NCBI GenBank assembly: GCA_021848545.1
Contig: JAJZUL010000002.1
Span: 1-64,000, forward strand
Length of the DNA stretch: 64,000 nt
From: Pseudomonadota bacterium
Lineage (GTDB): Bacteria > Pseudomonadota > Alphaproteobacteria > Rhodospirillales > Magnetospirillaceae
Direction of reading: 5' to 3'
A program made the translations under genes and the position numbers. Shown here piece after piece: positions 53,613 to 62,785 of this stretch. The notes beneath the pieces were generated by a model. The model made no database searches, was not told the DNA's origin, and saw only the letters and a list, made by a program, of their open reading frames with translations. How positions within the stretch are numbered: position 1 is the stretch's first letter; each line of letters opens with the position of its first letter.

Positions 53613-54647
53613 TCACGCCCGCCACGCTTTGATCCGTTCGGCCAACCGGGCCACATGTTCCGGCGGCGTGGCCGGTACGATGCCGTGGCCGAGGTTGAAA
53701 ATGAACGGTCCGCGACCCAGCACCGCCAGAATGCGATCAATGGCGCGGTCCATGGCCTCGCCTCCGGCCACCAGCAACAACGGATCCAGATTGCCCTGGA
53801 CGGTGCAAAGCGGTTGCAGCTCTTTCGCCGCCCAATCCAGGGGCACGGTGATGTCCAGGCTCACGCCGTTGACGCCGGTTTCGATCACGTAATCCCGGTA
53901 CAGCACGCCGGCGCCGCGGGGAAATCCGATGACCGGCACGCCGGGACGATCCCGATGAATGCGCGCCACCAAAGCGCGGGTGGGCGCGATCACCCATTGC
54001 CGGAAATCCTCCTCCGGCAGGGCGCCGGCCCAGGTGTCGAACAGTTGCAACGCTTCCGCGCCGGCATCGATCTGGGCGATCAGATAGGTCGCGGTGGCCT
54101 CGACCACCAGATCGATCAGCCGTTTGAAGGTTTCGGGATCGCTCCACATCAACTGTTTGATCCTGGCGAAATCGCGCGATCCGCCGCCTTCGACCATATA
54201 GGTGGCAACGGTCCAGGGCGCGCCGGCGAATCCGATCAGGGCGGTTTCCGGCGGCAGGGCTTTCGATAATTGCCGTACCGTTCGCACGACCGGAGCGAGA
54301 CGGTCGAGCAATCCCTCGGTATTGAGACCATCCAGATCCCTTGCCGAGCCAATCGGCGGTAACGCCGGTCCTTCGCCCTCGCGAAAGGAAAGCGGCTGAC
54401 CCAGGCCATGGGGAATCACCAGGATGTCGGAAAACAGGATGGCCGCGTCCATATGGTAGCGGCGCAACGGCTGGAGAGTGACTTCGGTGGCGAAATCCGG
54501 CGCATAGCACAGATCGAGAAAGCTGCCGGCTTCGGCGCGAAGGGCGCGATATTCGGGGAGATAGCGACCAGCCTGGCGCATCAGCCAGAAGGGGGGCCGG
54601 TCGAGGGTTTCGCCCGCCAGGGCGCGCAGGAACGGCTTTGCGGTCAC
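53613..54647 (-). CDS. hemE: Uroporphyrinogen decarboxylase
   Basis: A 344-residue HemE, decarboxylating uroporphyrinogen III to coproporphyrinogen [25 protein letters not shown] with its binding Arg residues is near residue 19. The catalytic Asp is in [12 protein letters not shown] near 74. [19 protein letters not shown] follows. It is the first gene left of the origin and reads away from it, starting hemE-hemH-hemJ. hemE next to the origin is the Caulobacter arrangement. Confidence 0.98.
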   Translation of the reverse strand: MTAKPFLRALAGETLDRPPFWLMRQAGRYLPEYRALRAEAGSFLDLCYAPDFATEVTLQPLRRYHMDAAILFSDILVIPHGLGQPLSFREGEGPALPPIGSARDLDGLNTEGLLDRLAPVVRTVRQLSKALPPETALIGFAGAPWTVATYMVEGGGSRDFARIKQLMWSDPETFKRLIDLVVEATATYLIAQIDAGAEALQLFDTWAGALPEEDFRQWVIAPTRALVARIHRDRPGVPVIGFPRGAGVLYRDYVIETGVNGVSLDITVPLDWAAKELQPLCTVQGNLDPLLLVAGGEAMDRAIDRILAVLGRGPFIFNLGHGIVPATPPEHVARLAERIKAWRA

Positions 54648-54777
54648 GTGTCTCTCCGATGGGGTGCCGTCCTCTCATACAAGGTTTGGAAAGGGGAAGA
54701 AAGGAGGGTGTTGTAGTGAATCCCTGTGGAATGCGGGGATTGGCGTTTTTCCCCGGTTCGTCCTCGAAACATCCCCT

Positions 54778-54786
54778 TGTGGGTAA
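54778..54786 (-). promoter_or_regulatory. DnaA box, 8 of 9
   Basis: Minus-strand TTACCCACA, one mismatch to TTATCCACA. It lies two bases from TTATCCCGG (54789-54797) on the other strand, making an imperfect back-to-back pair. Confidence 0.6.
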
Positions 54787-55023
54787 AGTTATCCCGGCCT
54801 GTGTATGAAAGCTGAAAAAGCGGCGGTTTTCCCAAGGTTCATCGGCGAATGCGGTTTCGGGCGCGACTGGGGAAAATCTGTGCGGTTCCGGATGCTTCAC
54901 GATATTGTCGATGACAAGGCCCCTTTTGTCCCCCTGCGGGTGGAGATGGGCAAATCCGCAGCGGTATCGGGGGGCTTTTTCACCGGGATCGACGAAGGGG
55001 CCGGTTATCACCGTTTTTGGGAC

Positions 55024-55032
55024 TTATCCCCA
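55024..55032 (+). promoter_or_regulatory. DnaA box, 8 of 9, with W-box core
   Basis: TTATCCCCA, one mismatch to TTATCCACA. It contains TCCCCA and is 58 bp before the ppsR ATG. Confidence 0.6.
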
Positions 55033-55089
55033 CAGGCGTTGACGGGAACCGATCAACGCCGCCCTCCTCGCAATTTGGTATCATCCCCC

Positions 55090-55917
55090 ATGCGCCAGAT
55101 TCATCTCCATCTCGTTTCCGACGCGACCGGCGAGACCGTGACCGGTCTCGCCCGCGCCTGCATGGTGCAGTTCGAGGGCGTTGACATCGTCCAGCACGAT
55201 TGGTGGCTGATTCGCAGCCGGCCCCAGGTGGAACGGGTGATCGCCGGGCTGGAGGCCGATCCCGGCATCGTCTTGTTCACTCTGGTCGACAATGCGGTGC
55301 GTAAACATCTGGAAGAGGCCTGCCATCGTCTTCAGATGCCGTGCATTTCCGTGCTCGATCCGGTGATGGCGGCGCTGGGCAACTATCTTCAGGTCGAGAT
55401 GAGGGCCACGCCCGGCCGGCAATATCAGCTCGATGCCGGGTATTTCGCCCGTATCGACGCCATGCATTTCACCCTGGCTCACGATGACGGCCAGATGCTG
55501 GACGACATCGATAACGCCGACATCGTTCTGGTCGGCGTATCGCGCAGCTCGAAAACCCCGACTTGCATGTATCTCGCCTACCGCGGACTTAAATGCGCCA
55601 ATTATCCCCTGGTTCCCTCCGTCCCTCTGCCGGCGGTGCTGATCGCCGCGAAACGGCCGCTGATCGTCGGTTTGACCCGTGACGCCCGCAGCCTGTCCGA
55701 CATCCGCCGGGCGCGGCTGAAATTTCTCAACCAGACCGAGGATTCCGATTACGCCGCCCTGGACAAGGTTCATGAGGAAGTCCAGGAGGCCCGTCGCCTG
55801 TTCACCCGCATGAATTGGCCGGTGGTGGACGTGACCCGTCGATCGATCGAGGAGGCTTCGGCCGCCATCGTCCAGCTCCATCAGGATCGCTTGTTGGAAC
55901 GGGGGCGGAAATCTTGA
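55090..55917 (+). CDS. ppsR: Pyruvate,phosphate dikinase regulatory protein
   Basis: A 275-residue DUF299/PSRP protein, a bifunctional ADP-dependent kinase and Pi-dependent phosphorylase that switches PPDK or PEP synthase. IHLHLVSDATGETVTGLARA is the start. The P-loop-like VLVGVSRSSKTPTCMYLAYRG is near residue 150 and GLTRDARSLSDIRRARL near 195. The ATG at 55090 drops a 95-codon extension that runs through the origin. It is the first gene right of the origin, equal to the RP001/CC_0001 position. Confidence 0.95.
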   Translation: MRQIHLHLVSDATGETVTGLARACMVQFEGVDIVQHDWWLIRSRPQVERVIAGLEADPGIVLFTLVDNAVRKHLEEACHRLQMPCISVLDPVMAALGNYLQVEMRATPGRQYQLDAGYFARIDAMHFTLAHDDGQMLDDIDNADIVLVGVSRSSKTPTCMYLAYRGLKCANYPLVPSVPLPAVLIAAKRPLIVGLTRDARSLSDIRRARLKFLNQTEDSDYAALDKVHEEVQEARRLFTRMNWPVVDVTRRSIEEASAAIVQLHQDRLLERGRKS

Positions 55918-56498
55918 TCGTCCTGGCCTCGGGATCGCCGATCCGGCTCACCTTGCTGCGACAGGCGGGATTGGCGGTGACCGCCGATCCATCCACCGTC
56001 GACGAGGAATCCGTCAAAATCCGCCTGGCGGATCACGACACGCCGTCTTTGGCTTTGGCCCTCGCCACGGCCAAAGCCGAACAGGTCTCGGCCCGTCATC
56101 CCGCCACGCTGGTCATCGGCGCCGACCAATGTCTCGACAGCGACGGCCGGCGCTTCGACAAACCGGCGGATATGGCGGCGGCCCGCGACCAGCTTTTGGC
56201 GCTGCGCGGCCGTACCCATCATTTGCACAGCGCCGTGGCGGCGGTGATCGACGGAAGAACGGTCTGGCGCCATGTGGGTGACGCCCGCCTGACCATGCGG
56301 GATTTTTCCGACGCGTTTCTCGACGCCTTTTTGACCGGGACCGGCACCGATGCCCTGGGATCGGTGGGCGCCTATCGCCTGGAAGACCGGGGGATACAAT
56401 TGTTTTCGGCCATCGATGGGGATTATTTCACCATTCTGGGTCTGCCATTGTTGCCGCTGCTGGATTTTTTGCGCCAAACGGGGGAGATAGCGCGATGA
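55914..56498 (+). CDS. maf: Maf-family nucleotide pyrophosphatase
   Basis: A 194-residue Maf protein, hydrolysing non-canonical nucleotides. The family start LASGSPIRLTLLRQAG is near residue 4, with the expected LASxSPxR. VIGADQCLDSDGRRFDKP has the catalytic Asp (about 66), and LRGRTHHLHSAV is near 100. I place a TTG start at 55914, overlapping the ppsR stop (TTGA). No ATG is available before the conserved LASGSP, so this start is well supported. Confidence 0.94.
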   Translation: MIVLASGSPIRLTLLRQAGLAVTADPSTVDEESVKIRLADHDTPSLALALATAKAEQVSARHPATLVIGADQCLDSDGRRFDKPADMAAARDQLLALRGRTHHLHSAVAAVIDGRTVWRHVGDARLTMRDFSDAFLDAFLTGTGTDALGSVGAYRLEDRGIQLFSAIDGDYFTILGLPLLPLLDFLRQTGEIAR

Positions 56499-57331
56499 TA
56501 CCGACCGGACGGGCCAAACTCGCCGGGGTGCTGGGATGGCCGGTCGGTCATTCCCGTTCCCCGCGCCTGCATGGATTCTGGCTTGATCGACTGAATATCG
56601 ACGGCGCCTACGTCCCGTTGGCGGTGGCGCCGGAAAATCTCGGCCAGGCCGTCGCCGCCCTGCCCAAACTGGGATTCGTCGGCGCCAATGTCACCGTGCC
56701 CCACAAGGAAACCATCATACCGTTTCTGGATCGTATCGACCCTTTGGCCGCCCGCATCGGCGCGGTCAATACCCTGGTGATCGATGAAAGCGGCCAGATC
56801 GAGGGACGCAATACCGACGCTTTCGGCTTTCTCGAAAATCTTCGCCGCAATGCCCCGTCCTGGTCGGCGGATTCCGGTCCGGCGATCGTGCTGGGCGCCG
56901 GCGGCGCGGCGCGGGCGGTGGTCGTCGCCCTGGTGGATGCCGGCGTTTCCGATATCTGCCTGGTCAACCGGTCGCGCCAACGAGCCGAGAAACTGGCCGC
57001 CGCCTTCAAGGGACCCATCCGGACCGCCGATTGGGAAGATCGGGCCAAAGTTCTCGGCGACGCCGCGTTGTTGGTCAACACCACCGTTCTCGGCATGACC
57101 GGGGCGCCGATTCTCGATCTCGATCTGTCGCGATTGCCGCCGCGGGCCGTGGTCAACGACGTGGTCTATGTCCCTCTTGAAACCAACCTGTTGTCGGTGG
57201 CGCGCGCGCGCGGCAATCCGGTGGTCGATGGGCTGGGCATGTTGTTGTGGCAGGCGGTGCCGGGATTCGAGCGCTGGTTCGGAATCCGTCCCGAAGTCAC
57301 CGCCGAATTGCGCGACGCGGTCTTGTCGTGA
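56495..57331 (+). CDS. aroE: Shikimate dehydrogenase
   Basis: A 278-residue NADP-dependent AroE in the aromatic amino-acid pathway. The shikimate-binding AGVLGWPVGHSRSPRLHGFW is near residue 9, the catalytic Lys and partner in NVTVPHKETIIP near 66, and NTDAFGF with its Asp near 105. The NADP loop is VLGAGGAARAVVVAL near 130. It overlaps maf by ATGA, and coaE follows after 22 bp. Confidence 0.97.
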   Translation: MIPTGRAKLAGVLGWPVGHSRSPRLHGFWLDRLNIDGAYVPLAVAPENLGQAVAALPKLGFVGANVTVPHKETIIPFLDRIDPLAARIGAVNTLVIDESGQIEGRNTDAFGFLENLRRNAPSWSADSGPAIVLGAGGAARAVVVALVDAGVSDICLVNRSRQRAEKLAAAFKGPIRTADWEDRAKVLGDAALLVNTTVLGMTGAPILDLDLSRLPPRAVVNDVVYVPLETNLLSVARARGNPVVDGLGMLLWQAVPGFERWFGIRPEVTAELRDAVLS

Positions 57332-57353
57332 CGGCGGTGATCGGCGATCGCCT

Positions 57354-57986
57354 ATGAGGATTCTCGGGCTGACCGGTTCCATCGGCATGGGCAAGACGAC
57401 GGCGGCGCGGGCATTGCGCCGGTTGGGCGTGCCGGTCCATGATTCCGATGCCTCGGTTCATCGTCTTGTCGCCGCCGGCGGCGCCGCGGTGCCGGCCATC
57501 GCCGCCGCCTTTCCCGGAACGGTCCGCGATGGCGCCGTGGATCGGGCGGCGCTGGGGGACATGGTATTCGCCGACGCCCATGCGCTGCGCCGTCTGGAAA
57601 CCATTCTTCATCCTCTGGTCCGTCGGGAAGAGGGCCGGTTTCTGCGCCGCTGGGCCCGCGCCCGGGCTCCGGTGGTGGCGTTGGACATTCCGCTTTTGCT
57701 GGAAACCGGAAGTGAGAGACGCTGCGATCTGGTGGTGGCGGTGACCGCGCCCCCCTTTCTTCAGGCGCAACGGGTTCTACGTCGTCCGGGGATGACCGTG
57801 GAGCGGCTGATCGCCATCCGGGCTCATCAGATGGGGGAAGCCGAAAAGCGTCGCCGGGCCGATATCCTGATCCCCACCGGGCGCGGTCGGGGGCCGGCCT
57901 TGCGTGATCTGATCCGCGCCGTCACACTGCTCAAAGCCCGTCCCGCTGGTGCCTGGCCACCCGTTCCCCATCCCCGTTGGTCGTGA
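57354..57986 (+). CDS. coaE: Dephospho-CoA kinase
   Basis: A 210-residue CoaE, the last step of coenzyme A synthesis. Walker A is LTGSIGMGKTTAARAL near residue 5. PVHDSDASVHRL, with its substrate-binding Asp, is near residue 27. LDIPLLLETG is near 108 and QRVLRRPGMTVERLIAIRAHQM near 138, with IPTGRG near the end. It starts 22 bp after aroE; its stop overlaps the region just before the dnaQ start by few bases (gap 7 bp). Confidence 0.95.
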   Translation: MRILGLTGSIGMGKTTAARALRRLGVPVHDSDASVHRLVAAGGAAVPAIAAAFPGTVRDGAVDRAALGDMVFADAHALRRLETILHPLVRREEGRFLRRWARARAPVVALDIPLLLETGSERRCDLVVAVTAPPFLQAQRVLRRPGMTVERLIAIRAHQMGEAEKRRRADILIPTGRGRGPALRDLIRAVTLLKARPAGAWPPVPHPRWS

Positions 57987-57993
57987 TCCGTTC

Positions 57994-58683
57994 ATGCGCG
58001 AACTCGTTCTCGATACCGAAACCACAGGCCTCGATCCCCTGGGTGGCCACCGTCTGGTGGAAATCGGCTGCGTCGAGCTGATCAATCATCTGCCCACCAG
58101 GAACAGCTTTCACCGCTACATCAATCCCCAACGCGACATGCCGGAGGAAGCCTTCCGCGTTCACGGTCTGTCGGCGGATTTTCTGGCGGGTCAGCCGCTT
58201 TTCGCCGATATCGTCGGCGAATTCCTCGAATTCCTCGAAGATTCGCCTCTGATCATCCATAACGCCACCTTCGACATGGGCTTCATCAATGCCGAATTGA
58301 CGCGGCTTGGCTTGGCGACACTGCCCATGAGCCGGGCGGTCGATACGGTGGCGATGGCCCGCAAACGTTTTCCCGGCGCCCAGGTCAATCTCGACGCCTT
58401 ATGCCGGCGTTTCGAAATAGACAATACCCATCGGACCAAGCACGGCGCCCTGCTGGACGCCGAATTGCTGGCCGATGTCTATCTGCAATTGATCGGTGGC
58501 CGCCAGCCCGGCCTCGACCTCGCCGTGGCTGCCGCCACCAGCGGTCCGGCCGCCGAACGTCCCCGCCGCGAGCCCCGGCCGCACCAGCCCTCGGCCGAGG
58601 AACTGGACGCTCACAGGGCCTTTGTCGCCAAGCTCAAAAACCCCATCTGGCTGCGGGATGAAGAGGTCGAAACGGCGCGTTGA
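57994..58683 (+). CDS. dnaQ: DNA polymerase III epsilon subunit
   Basis: A 229-residue proofreading 3'-5' exonuclease. ExoI is LVLDTETTGLDP (Asp 7, Glu 9), ExoII is LIIHNATFDMGFINAEL (Asp near 93), and ExoIII is HGALLDAELLADVYL (His near 150, Asp near 155). The C-terminal tail (about 170-229) is Pro/Ala/Arg-rich, as expected for the polymerase-binding segment. It is the last gene of the ppsR-maf-aroE-coaE-dnaQ run. It converges with xth. Confidence 0.97.
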   Translation: MRELVLDTETTGLDPLGGHRLVEIGCVELINHLPTRNSFHRYINPQRDMPEEAFRVHGLSADFLAGQPLFADIVGEFLEFLEDSPLIIHNATFDMGFINAELTRLGLATLPMSRAVDTVAMARKRFPGAQVNLDALCRRFEIDNTHRTKHGALLDAELLADVYLQLIGGRQPGLDLAVAAATSGPAAERPRREPRPHQPSAEELDAHRAFVAKLKNPIWLRDEEVETAR

Positions 58684-58689
58684 CGCCGG

Positions 58690-59481
58690 TTACGGCAGGT
58701 CGAGATCAACGATTACCGGAACATGGTCGGACGGCTTCGTCCAATCCCGGCATTCCCGCGCCACCAGGGCGCCGCGCAATGATCCGGCCAGGGCCGGCGT
58801 CACCCAGATGTGATCCAGCCGCCGACCGCGATCGTTCTTTCGCCAGTCGGGAGAGCGGTAGCTCCACCAGGTGAACAAGGACTGCTCCGGCGGGATGAAG
58901 GCGCGGACAGCGTCCCGCCAATCCAGGGATGCCTGCAATTCCGCCAGCGCGGCGACTTCCACCGGCGTGTGGCTGACCACCGACAATAATTGCTTGTGGG
59001 ACCAGACGTCGGTTTCCAGGGGCGCGATGTTGAGATCGCCGGCCACCACCATCGGCCGGTCGGGTCGGAAATTGTCGCGATACCAACGGGTGAGCCCGGC
59101 CAGGAAATCCAGCTTGTGAGCGAATTTGGGATTGGCGTCGGCGTCGGGAATGTCGCCGCCGGCCGGCACGTACAGGCAATGGATGTCGATCCCCGCCACC
59201 CGCGCCACCAGATGGCGGCAATCCTCGCGCCCGCTCCGGGACGGCCGCTCGATATCGGAAAGCGGCAAGCGCGACAGGATGGCGACGCCGTTATAACTTT
59301 TCATCCCGTGAAAGGCGATGTGGGGGAACCCCAACGCGCGGCAGGCATCCAGCGGAAACAGGGGATCGTCGACCTTGGTTTCCTGAAGACACAGCACGTC
59401 GGGATTGAGGGCGGCGACGATCTCGGCCAGAAGCGGCAGGCGCAACCGCAGCGAATTGATGTTCCAGGTGACGATACGCAA
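58690..59481 (-). CDS. xth: Exodeoxyribonuclease III
   Basis: A 263-residue AP endonuclease/3'-exonuclease of the Xth family. RIVTWNINSLRLRLPLL, the catalytic LCLQETKVDD (Glu near 34), GDLNIAP (Asp/Asn near 153), RRLDHIWVTP and SDHVPVIVDL near the end are all present. It acts in base excision repair. It converges with dnaQ with 6 bp between. The 259-bp gap upstream, toward the lolA-like gene, holds the structured-RNA candidate and a terminator. Confidence 0.96.
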   Translation of the reverse strand: MRIVTWNINSLRLRLPLLAEIVAALNPDVLCLQETKVDDPLFPLDACRALGFPHIAFHGMKSYNGVAILSRLPLSDIERPSRSGREDCRHLVARVAGIDIHCLYVPAGGDIPDADANPKFAHKLDFLAGLTRWYRDNFRPDRPMVVAGDLNIAPLETDVWSHKQLLSVVSHTPVEVAALAELQASLDWRDAVRAFIPPEQSLFTWWSYRSPDWRKNDRGRRLDHIWVTPALAGSLRGALVARECRDWTKPSDHVPVIVDLDLP

Positions 59482-59553
59482 TGAAAATCCCTTCAGGCCG
59501 TTGGTCCACGGCCCACGTTTCTACACTTTTGAACTTGGCGGAAAAACGAAGGC

Positions 59554-59585
59554 GGGCGCCCGGTCAGGGGGGTAACCGGGCGCCC
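59554..59585 (-). terminator. Strong hairpin/terminator upstream of xth
   Basis: Perfect 11-bp GC-rich arms (59554-59564, 59575-59585) around a 10-base loop. On the minus strand it is followed by GCCTTCGTTTTT, giving a delayed U-run. Confidence 0.65.
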
Positions 59586-59596
59586 TGTGCTCCGTA

Positions 59597-59707
59597 GGGA
59601 GCCGTGGAGGCTGGCAGGGGAAACCGCCTCCACCGATTGAAACCATTGCGGTCCCAATCGCTCTGCCTAACCACATGGGGATGACTTCCCGGCGCGTCAG
59701 GGCTCCC
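59597..59707 (-). ncRNA. Candidate structured RNA between lolA-like and xth
   Basis: Read on the minus strand, a 7-bp closing stem (59701-59707 with 59597-59603) encloses several hairpins. One is an 11-bp hairpin at 59634-59660 with two G-U pairs. The next is an 8-bp hairpin at 59604-59633. A small 4-bp hairpin lies at 59678-59690. The last two main helices and the closing stem abut without unpaired bases, and an 11-bp terminator hairpin follows. This multi-stem junction could be a small RNA or the processed 3' end of the lolA transcript. No clear promoter is seen. Confidence 0.5.
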
Positions 59708-59740
59708 GATCGCATGGCAGATTTGCAATTTACACATGCG

Positions 59741-60394
59741 TCAATAATGGGGTTTGAAATTGGGATCGACGAATTCGAACAGCTTGGGTTTCAACGGCAG
59801 GCCGGTTTCCACATTATACAGGGATACGGTGGTTTCCTTGCCCTCGCCATCCACCACCCGCCATTGCCGCAATTGCAGCGGTCGCGTGCTGAAGACCAGG
59901 GTCAGCGATCCGTTTCCGGGATCGCTGGTCTGAACCAGGGTGACGGAAATGACGCCGGGGTTCCGCGAGATTTTGGTAATGGCGAGATCCTTGCCGTCCA
60001 GCGCGATGTGCCGCCGCACCAGAATGCCGGCGGGGGTCGAATTCAGCGGGATATAGCTGGGATTGCCCATGCTCTTGTCATAGACGATGAGAAACGTGCC
60101 ATTGGCCACCACCAACAGCGGGCTCGGCGGATCATATTGCAGGCGCAAGTGGCCCGGACGGCTGAGATAGGCGGTGCCTTCGGCCTGGGCGCCGTCCTGG
60201 GCGATTTGCAGGAAATGCGCCTTGAGGGTGGCGAAGCTGTTGAGATACGCCTCGATCCTGGCGACGGCCGTCCGGTTGGCGGCGGTCAGCACCAGGCGGT
60301 GCGGCTGGGCGGCGACGGCCGGCATCGCCGAGGCGATCATCGCCGCCAGACCCATCGCCGCCAGCCGGCCCGCTTTCCACCGAAATACCCGCAT
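59741..60394 (-). CDS. LolA-like outer-membrane lipoprotein carrier
   Basis: A 217-residue periplasmic protein of the LolA fold. The signal peptide (AGRLAAMGLAAMIASAMPAVAAQ) is cleaved near residue 29. The mature part has SFATLKAHFLQIAQDGAQAEGTAYLSRPGHLRLQYDPPSPLLVV, the usual LolA opening (tracing, then membrane-lipid hydrophobic cavity), and DPGNGSLTLVFSTRPLQL near residue 165. LolA carries lipoproteins from the inner to the outer membrane. It lies 30 bp after ftsK. Confidence 0.88.
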   Translation of the reverse strand: MRVFRWKAGRLAAMGLAAMIASAMPAVAAQPHRLVLTAANRTAVARIEAYLNSFATLKAHFLQIAQDGAQAEGTAYLSRPGHLRLQYDPPSPLLVVANGTFLIVYDKSMGNPSYIPLNSTPAGILVRRHIALDGKDLAITKISRNPGVISVTLVQTSDPGNGSLTLVFSTRPLQLRQWRVVDGEGKETTVSLYNVETGLPLKPKLFEFVDPNFKPHY

Positions 60395-60424
60395 GATACC
60401 TCTCCCGCTGAAACCGCCCGTCGA

Positions 60425-62770
60425 TCAGTAATCGCCGCCGCGGATCAGAATTTCGCGTTTGCCCACATGGTTGGGCTTGCCCACCACGCCTTCGGCCTCC
60501 ATGCGGTCGATCAGGCGGGCGGCGCGGTTATAGCCGATTTGCAGATGGCGCTGGATGAAACTGGTGGAAGCCTTGTTCTCCCGCGCCACCAGGGCGACCG
60601 CCTGATCGTAGAGATCGTCGCCGGGCCCACCGCCCCCCGTTTCCGCGGAAAACGGCTGATCGTCCTCCTCGGTCACCGCCTCGACATAGGCGGGTTCGCC
60701 CTGGGCGCGCAAATGTTCAACCACTTTTTCGACTTCGTCATCGGCGACGAAGGGGCCGTGGACGCGGATGATGCGCCCGCCGGCGGCCATGTACAGCATG
60801 TCGCCCTGCCCCAGAAGCTGTTCGGCGCCCTGTTCGCCGAGAATGGTGCGGCTGTCGATTTTCGAAGTGACCTGGAACGAGATGCGGGTGGGAAAATTCG
60901 CCTTGATGGTGCCGGTGATGACATCCACCGACGGCCGCTGGGTGGCCATGATCAGATGGATGCCGGCGGCCCGCGCCATCTGCGCCAGCCTTTGCACCGC
61001 CGCCTCGATATCCTTACCCGCCACCAGCATCAGATCGGCCATTTCATCGACGATGATGACGATGAAGGGCAAAGGTGTCAGATCCAAGGTCTGGTTTTCA
61101 TAAACCGGCTTGCCGGTTTCGGGATCGAAGCCGGTCTGAACGGTGCGGGTCAGGGTATCGCCACGGGCCGCCGCCTCGGCCAGGCGCTGGTTGTAGCCGG
61201 CGATATTGCGCACGCCCAGCTGACTCATGGCGCGATAGCGGTCCTCCATTTCCCGGACCGCCCATTTCAGCGCCACCACCGCTTTGCCCGGTTCGGTGAC
61301 GACCGGCGCCAGCAGATGGGGAATGCCGTCATAAACCGACAATTCCAGCATCTTGGGGTCGATCATGATCAACCGGCACTCGTCGGGTCCCAGGCGGTAC
61401 AGCAGGGACAGGATCATGGTGTTGACCGCGACCGATTTGCCCGATCCCGTGGTGCCCGCGATCAACAGATGGGGCATGCGGGCCAGATCGACCATCACCG
61501 GCGCGCCGCCGATATCCTTGCCCAGCACCAGGGTCAGGCGCGCCGAGGCTCTTTCGAACTGTTCGGCGGCCAGCAATTCCCGCAACAGCACCATGTCGCG
61601 CCGCTGGTTGGGCAGTTCGATGCCGATGACCGAGCGGCCGGGAACGGTGGCGATGCGAACCGACAGGGCGCTCATCGACCGCGCGATATCGTCGGCCAGA
61701 CCGATCACCCGGCTGGTCTTGGTGCCGGGCGCCGGTTCCAGTTCATAAAGGGTGACCACCGGCCCCGGCCGCACCTTGACCACCTTGCCGCTGACGCCGA
61801 AATCCTCCAGCACCGTTTCCAGCAATTTGGCGTTTTGCGACAGGGCGTCCGCCGACAGACGGACCGTTCCCTGATCGGACGGCATGGCCAGCAGGGTCAA
61901 AGGGGGAAGCGCGTATCCCGAAGGCGGCGGTCCGCCCAAGGGCAACGATCCCTGGCGGGCGGCCCGTTCCCGCTTGCCCGGCGCCGCCGGCGGGCGGCGC
62001 GGTTCCACCAGGGGTCCGGGCGCGACGTCCGGCGCGGGCGGGCTGTCGAACGGCGCCTCGTCCTCATCGATGGGATCGGTGGTGGGTACGAAAATCTCAT
62101 CTTTTCGAACCGTCGGCTCCCGCCGCGACAGATCGACGGTCATCCGCCCCAGGGCGACGGCCCCGCTGCCGGCGGCCGCGGTCACGCTCATCGGTCCCCG
62201 GCTCAGACGGCGCCATTCGCCGAGGCTGAGCCCCAAAGCCGGCACCGAGCAGGCCAGGGCGAGCACAGCGGCCACCACCGCCGGAACCCAGTTCAGGCCC
62301 CCGCCCAGCAGCCCCGCCAAAGTTGAATCGACCAGATGCCCGAAGGCGCCGCCCGCCCCGGCGGGCAGGCCGGAATCGATCGGCAGGGGGGCCAGGGCCA
62401 CGGTCCAGGCCAGGAATCCGCCGCCCAGCGCCGCCAGCCGCCACCGCCATCGGGACGGCGGCGCGGCCGTGACCAGGATGCGCAAACCCCAGATGGTGAT
62501 CGCCAAGGCCGGCAGGATGGCGGCCAGACCCCAACCCTGGAAGGACAGATCGGCCAGATCGGCGCCGAGCCGGCCCAGCGCGTTGGCCACCGGACCCTCG
62601 ACGGCGGTGTCGAAACTGGGATCGGTGCTTTTTGCGGTGACCAGGGCGGCCAGCAGGGCGATGCCGGCGCAGGCCAACACCAGGCCGCCCGACCGCGCCG
62701 CCAGCCGGCGCAGGGTTTCCGCCGATCCTTCGGGAAGGAAGGGTTGGTGCCCGGTTTCCTTGCGCGCCAT
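60425..62770 (-). CDS. ftsK: DNA translocase FtsK
   Basis: A 781-residue FtsK/SpoIIIE. About four transmembrane helices lie in residues 28-190. A Pro/Arg/Asp-rich linker follows at about 195-290. The alpha and beta motor domains carry Walker [17 protein letters not shown] near residue 440, [17 protein letters not shown] near 585 and [16 protein letters not shown] near 620. The gamma winged helix at the end ([27 protein letters not shown]) reads KOPS sequences and activates XerCD at dif. It follows dapC by 15 bp and leads into the lolA-like gene. Confidence 0.97.
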   Translation of the reverse strand: MARKETGHQPFLPEGSAETLRRLAARSGGLVLACAGIALLAALVTAKSTDPSFDTAVEGPVANALGRLGADLADLSFQGWGLAAILPALAITIWGLRILVTAAPPSRWRWRLAALGGGFLAWTVALAPLPIDSGLPAGAGGAFGHLVDSTLAGLLGGGLNWVPAVVAAVLALACSVPALGLSLGEWRRLSRGPMSVTAAAGSGAVALGRMTVDLSRREPTVRKDEIFVPTTDPIDEDEAPFDSPPAPDVAPGPLVEPRRPPAAPGKRERAARQGSLPLGGPPPSGYALPPLTLLAMPSDQGTVRLSADALSQNAKLLETVLEDFGVSGKVVKVRPGPVVTLYELEPAPGTKTSRVIGLADDIARSMSALSVRIATVPGRSVIGIELPNQRRDMVLLRELLAAEQFERASARLTLVLGKDIGGAPVMVDLARMPHLLIAGTTGSGKSVAVNTMILSLLYRLGPDECRLIMIDPKMLELSVYDGIPHLLAPVVTEPGKAVVALKWAVREMEDRYRAMSQLGVRNIAGYNQRLAEAAARGDTLTRTVQTGFDPETGKPVYENQTLDLTPLPFIVIIVDEMADLMLVAGKDIEAAVQRLAQMARAAGIHLIMATQRPSVDVITGTIKANFPTRISFQVTSKIDSRTILGEQGAEQLLGQGDMLYMAAGGRIIRVHGPFVADDEVEKVVEHLRAQGEPAYVEAVTEEDDQPFSAETGGGGPGDDLYDQAVALVARENKASTSFIQRHLQIGYNRAARLIDRMEAEGVVGKPNHVGKREILIRGGDY

Positions 62771-62785
62771 GGTCGTGCCGCCTCC

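Larger units (their letters stand above)
54648..55089. other. oriC: Candidate chromosomal replication origin (oriC)
   Basis: This 442-bp non-coding gap lies between hemE (minus) and ppsR (plus), the position of Cori in Caulobacter and its relatives. It contains degenerate DnaA boxes at 54778-54786, 54800-54808 and 55024-55032, and weaker ones at 54789-54797 and 55005-55013. TCCCCA-type motifs (Caulobacter W-box-like) occur at 54868-54873 (inverted) and 55027-55032. Runs of T followed by CCCC recur. No TTAA, hence no CtrA box, is present. Genes diverge on both sides, and parS-parAB is 10 kb away. Confidence 0.75.

Noticed and set aside
54805-55089. 95-codon N-terminal extension of ppsR through the origin gap
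   Set aside because: Not part of the family start (IHLHLVSDATGET); the gap has origin features instead.
59675-62326. 883-residue plus-strand frame over ftsK and lolA
   Set aside because: Composition of a shadow (His/Gln/Gly/Arg-rich); ftsK is certain on the other strand.
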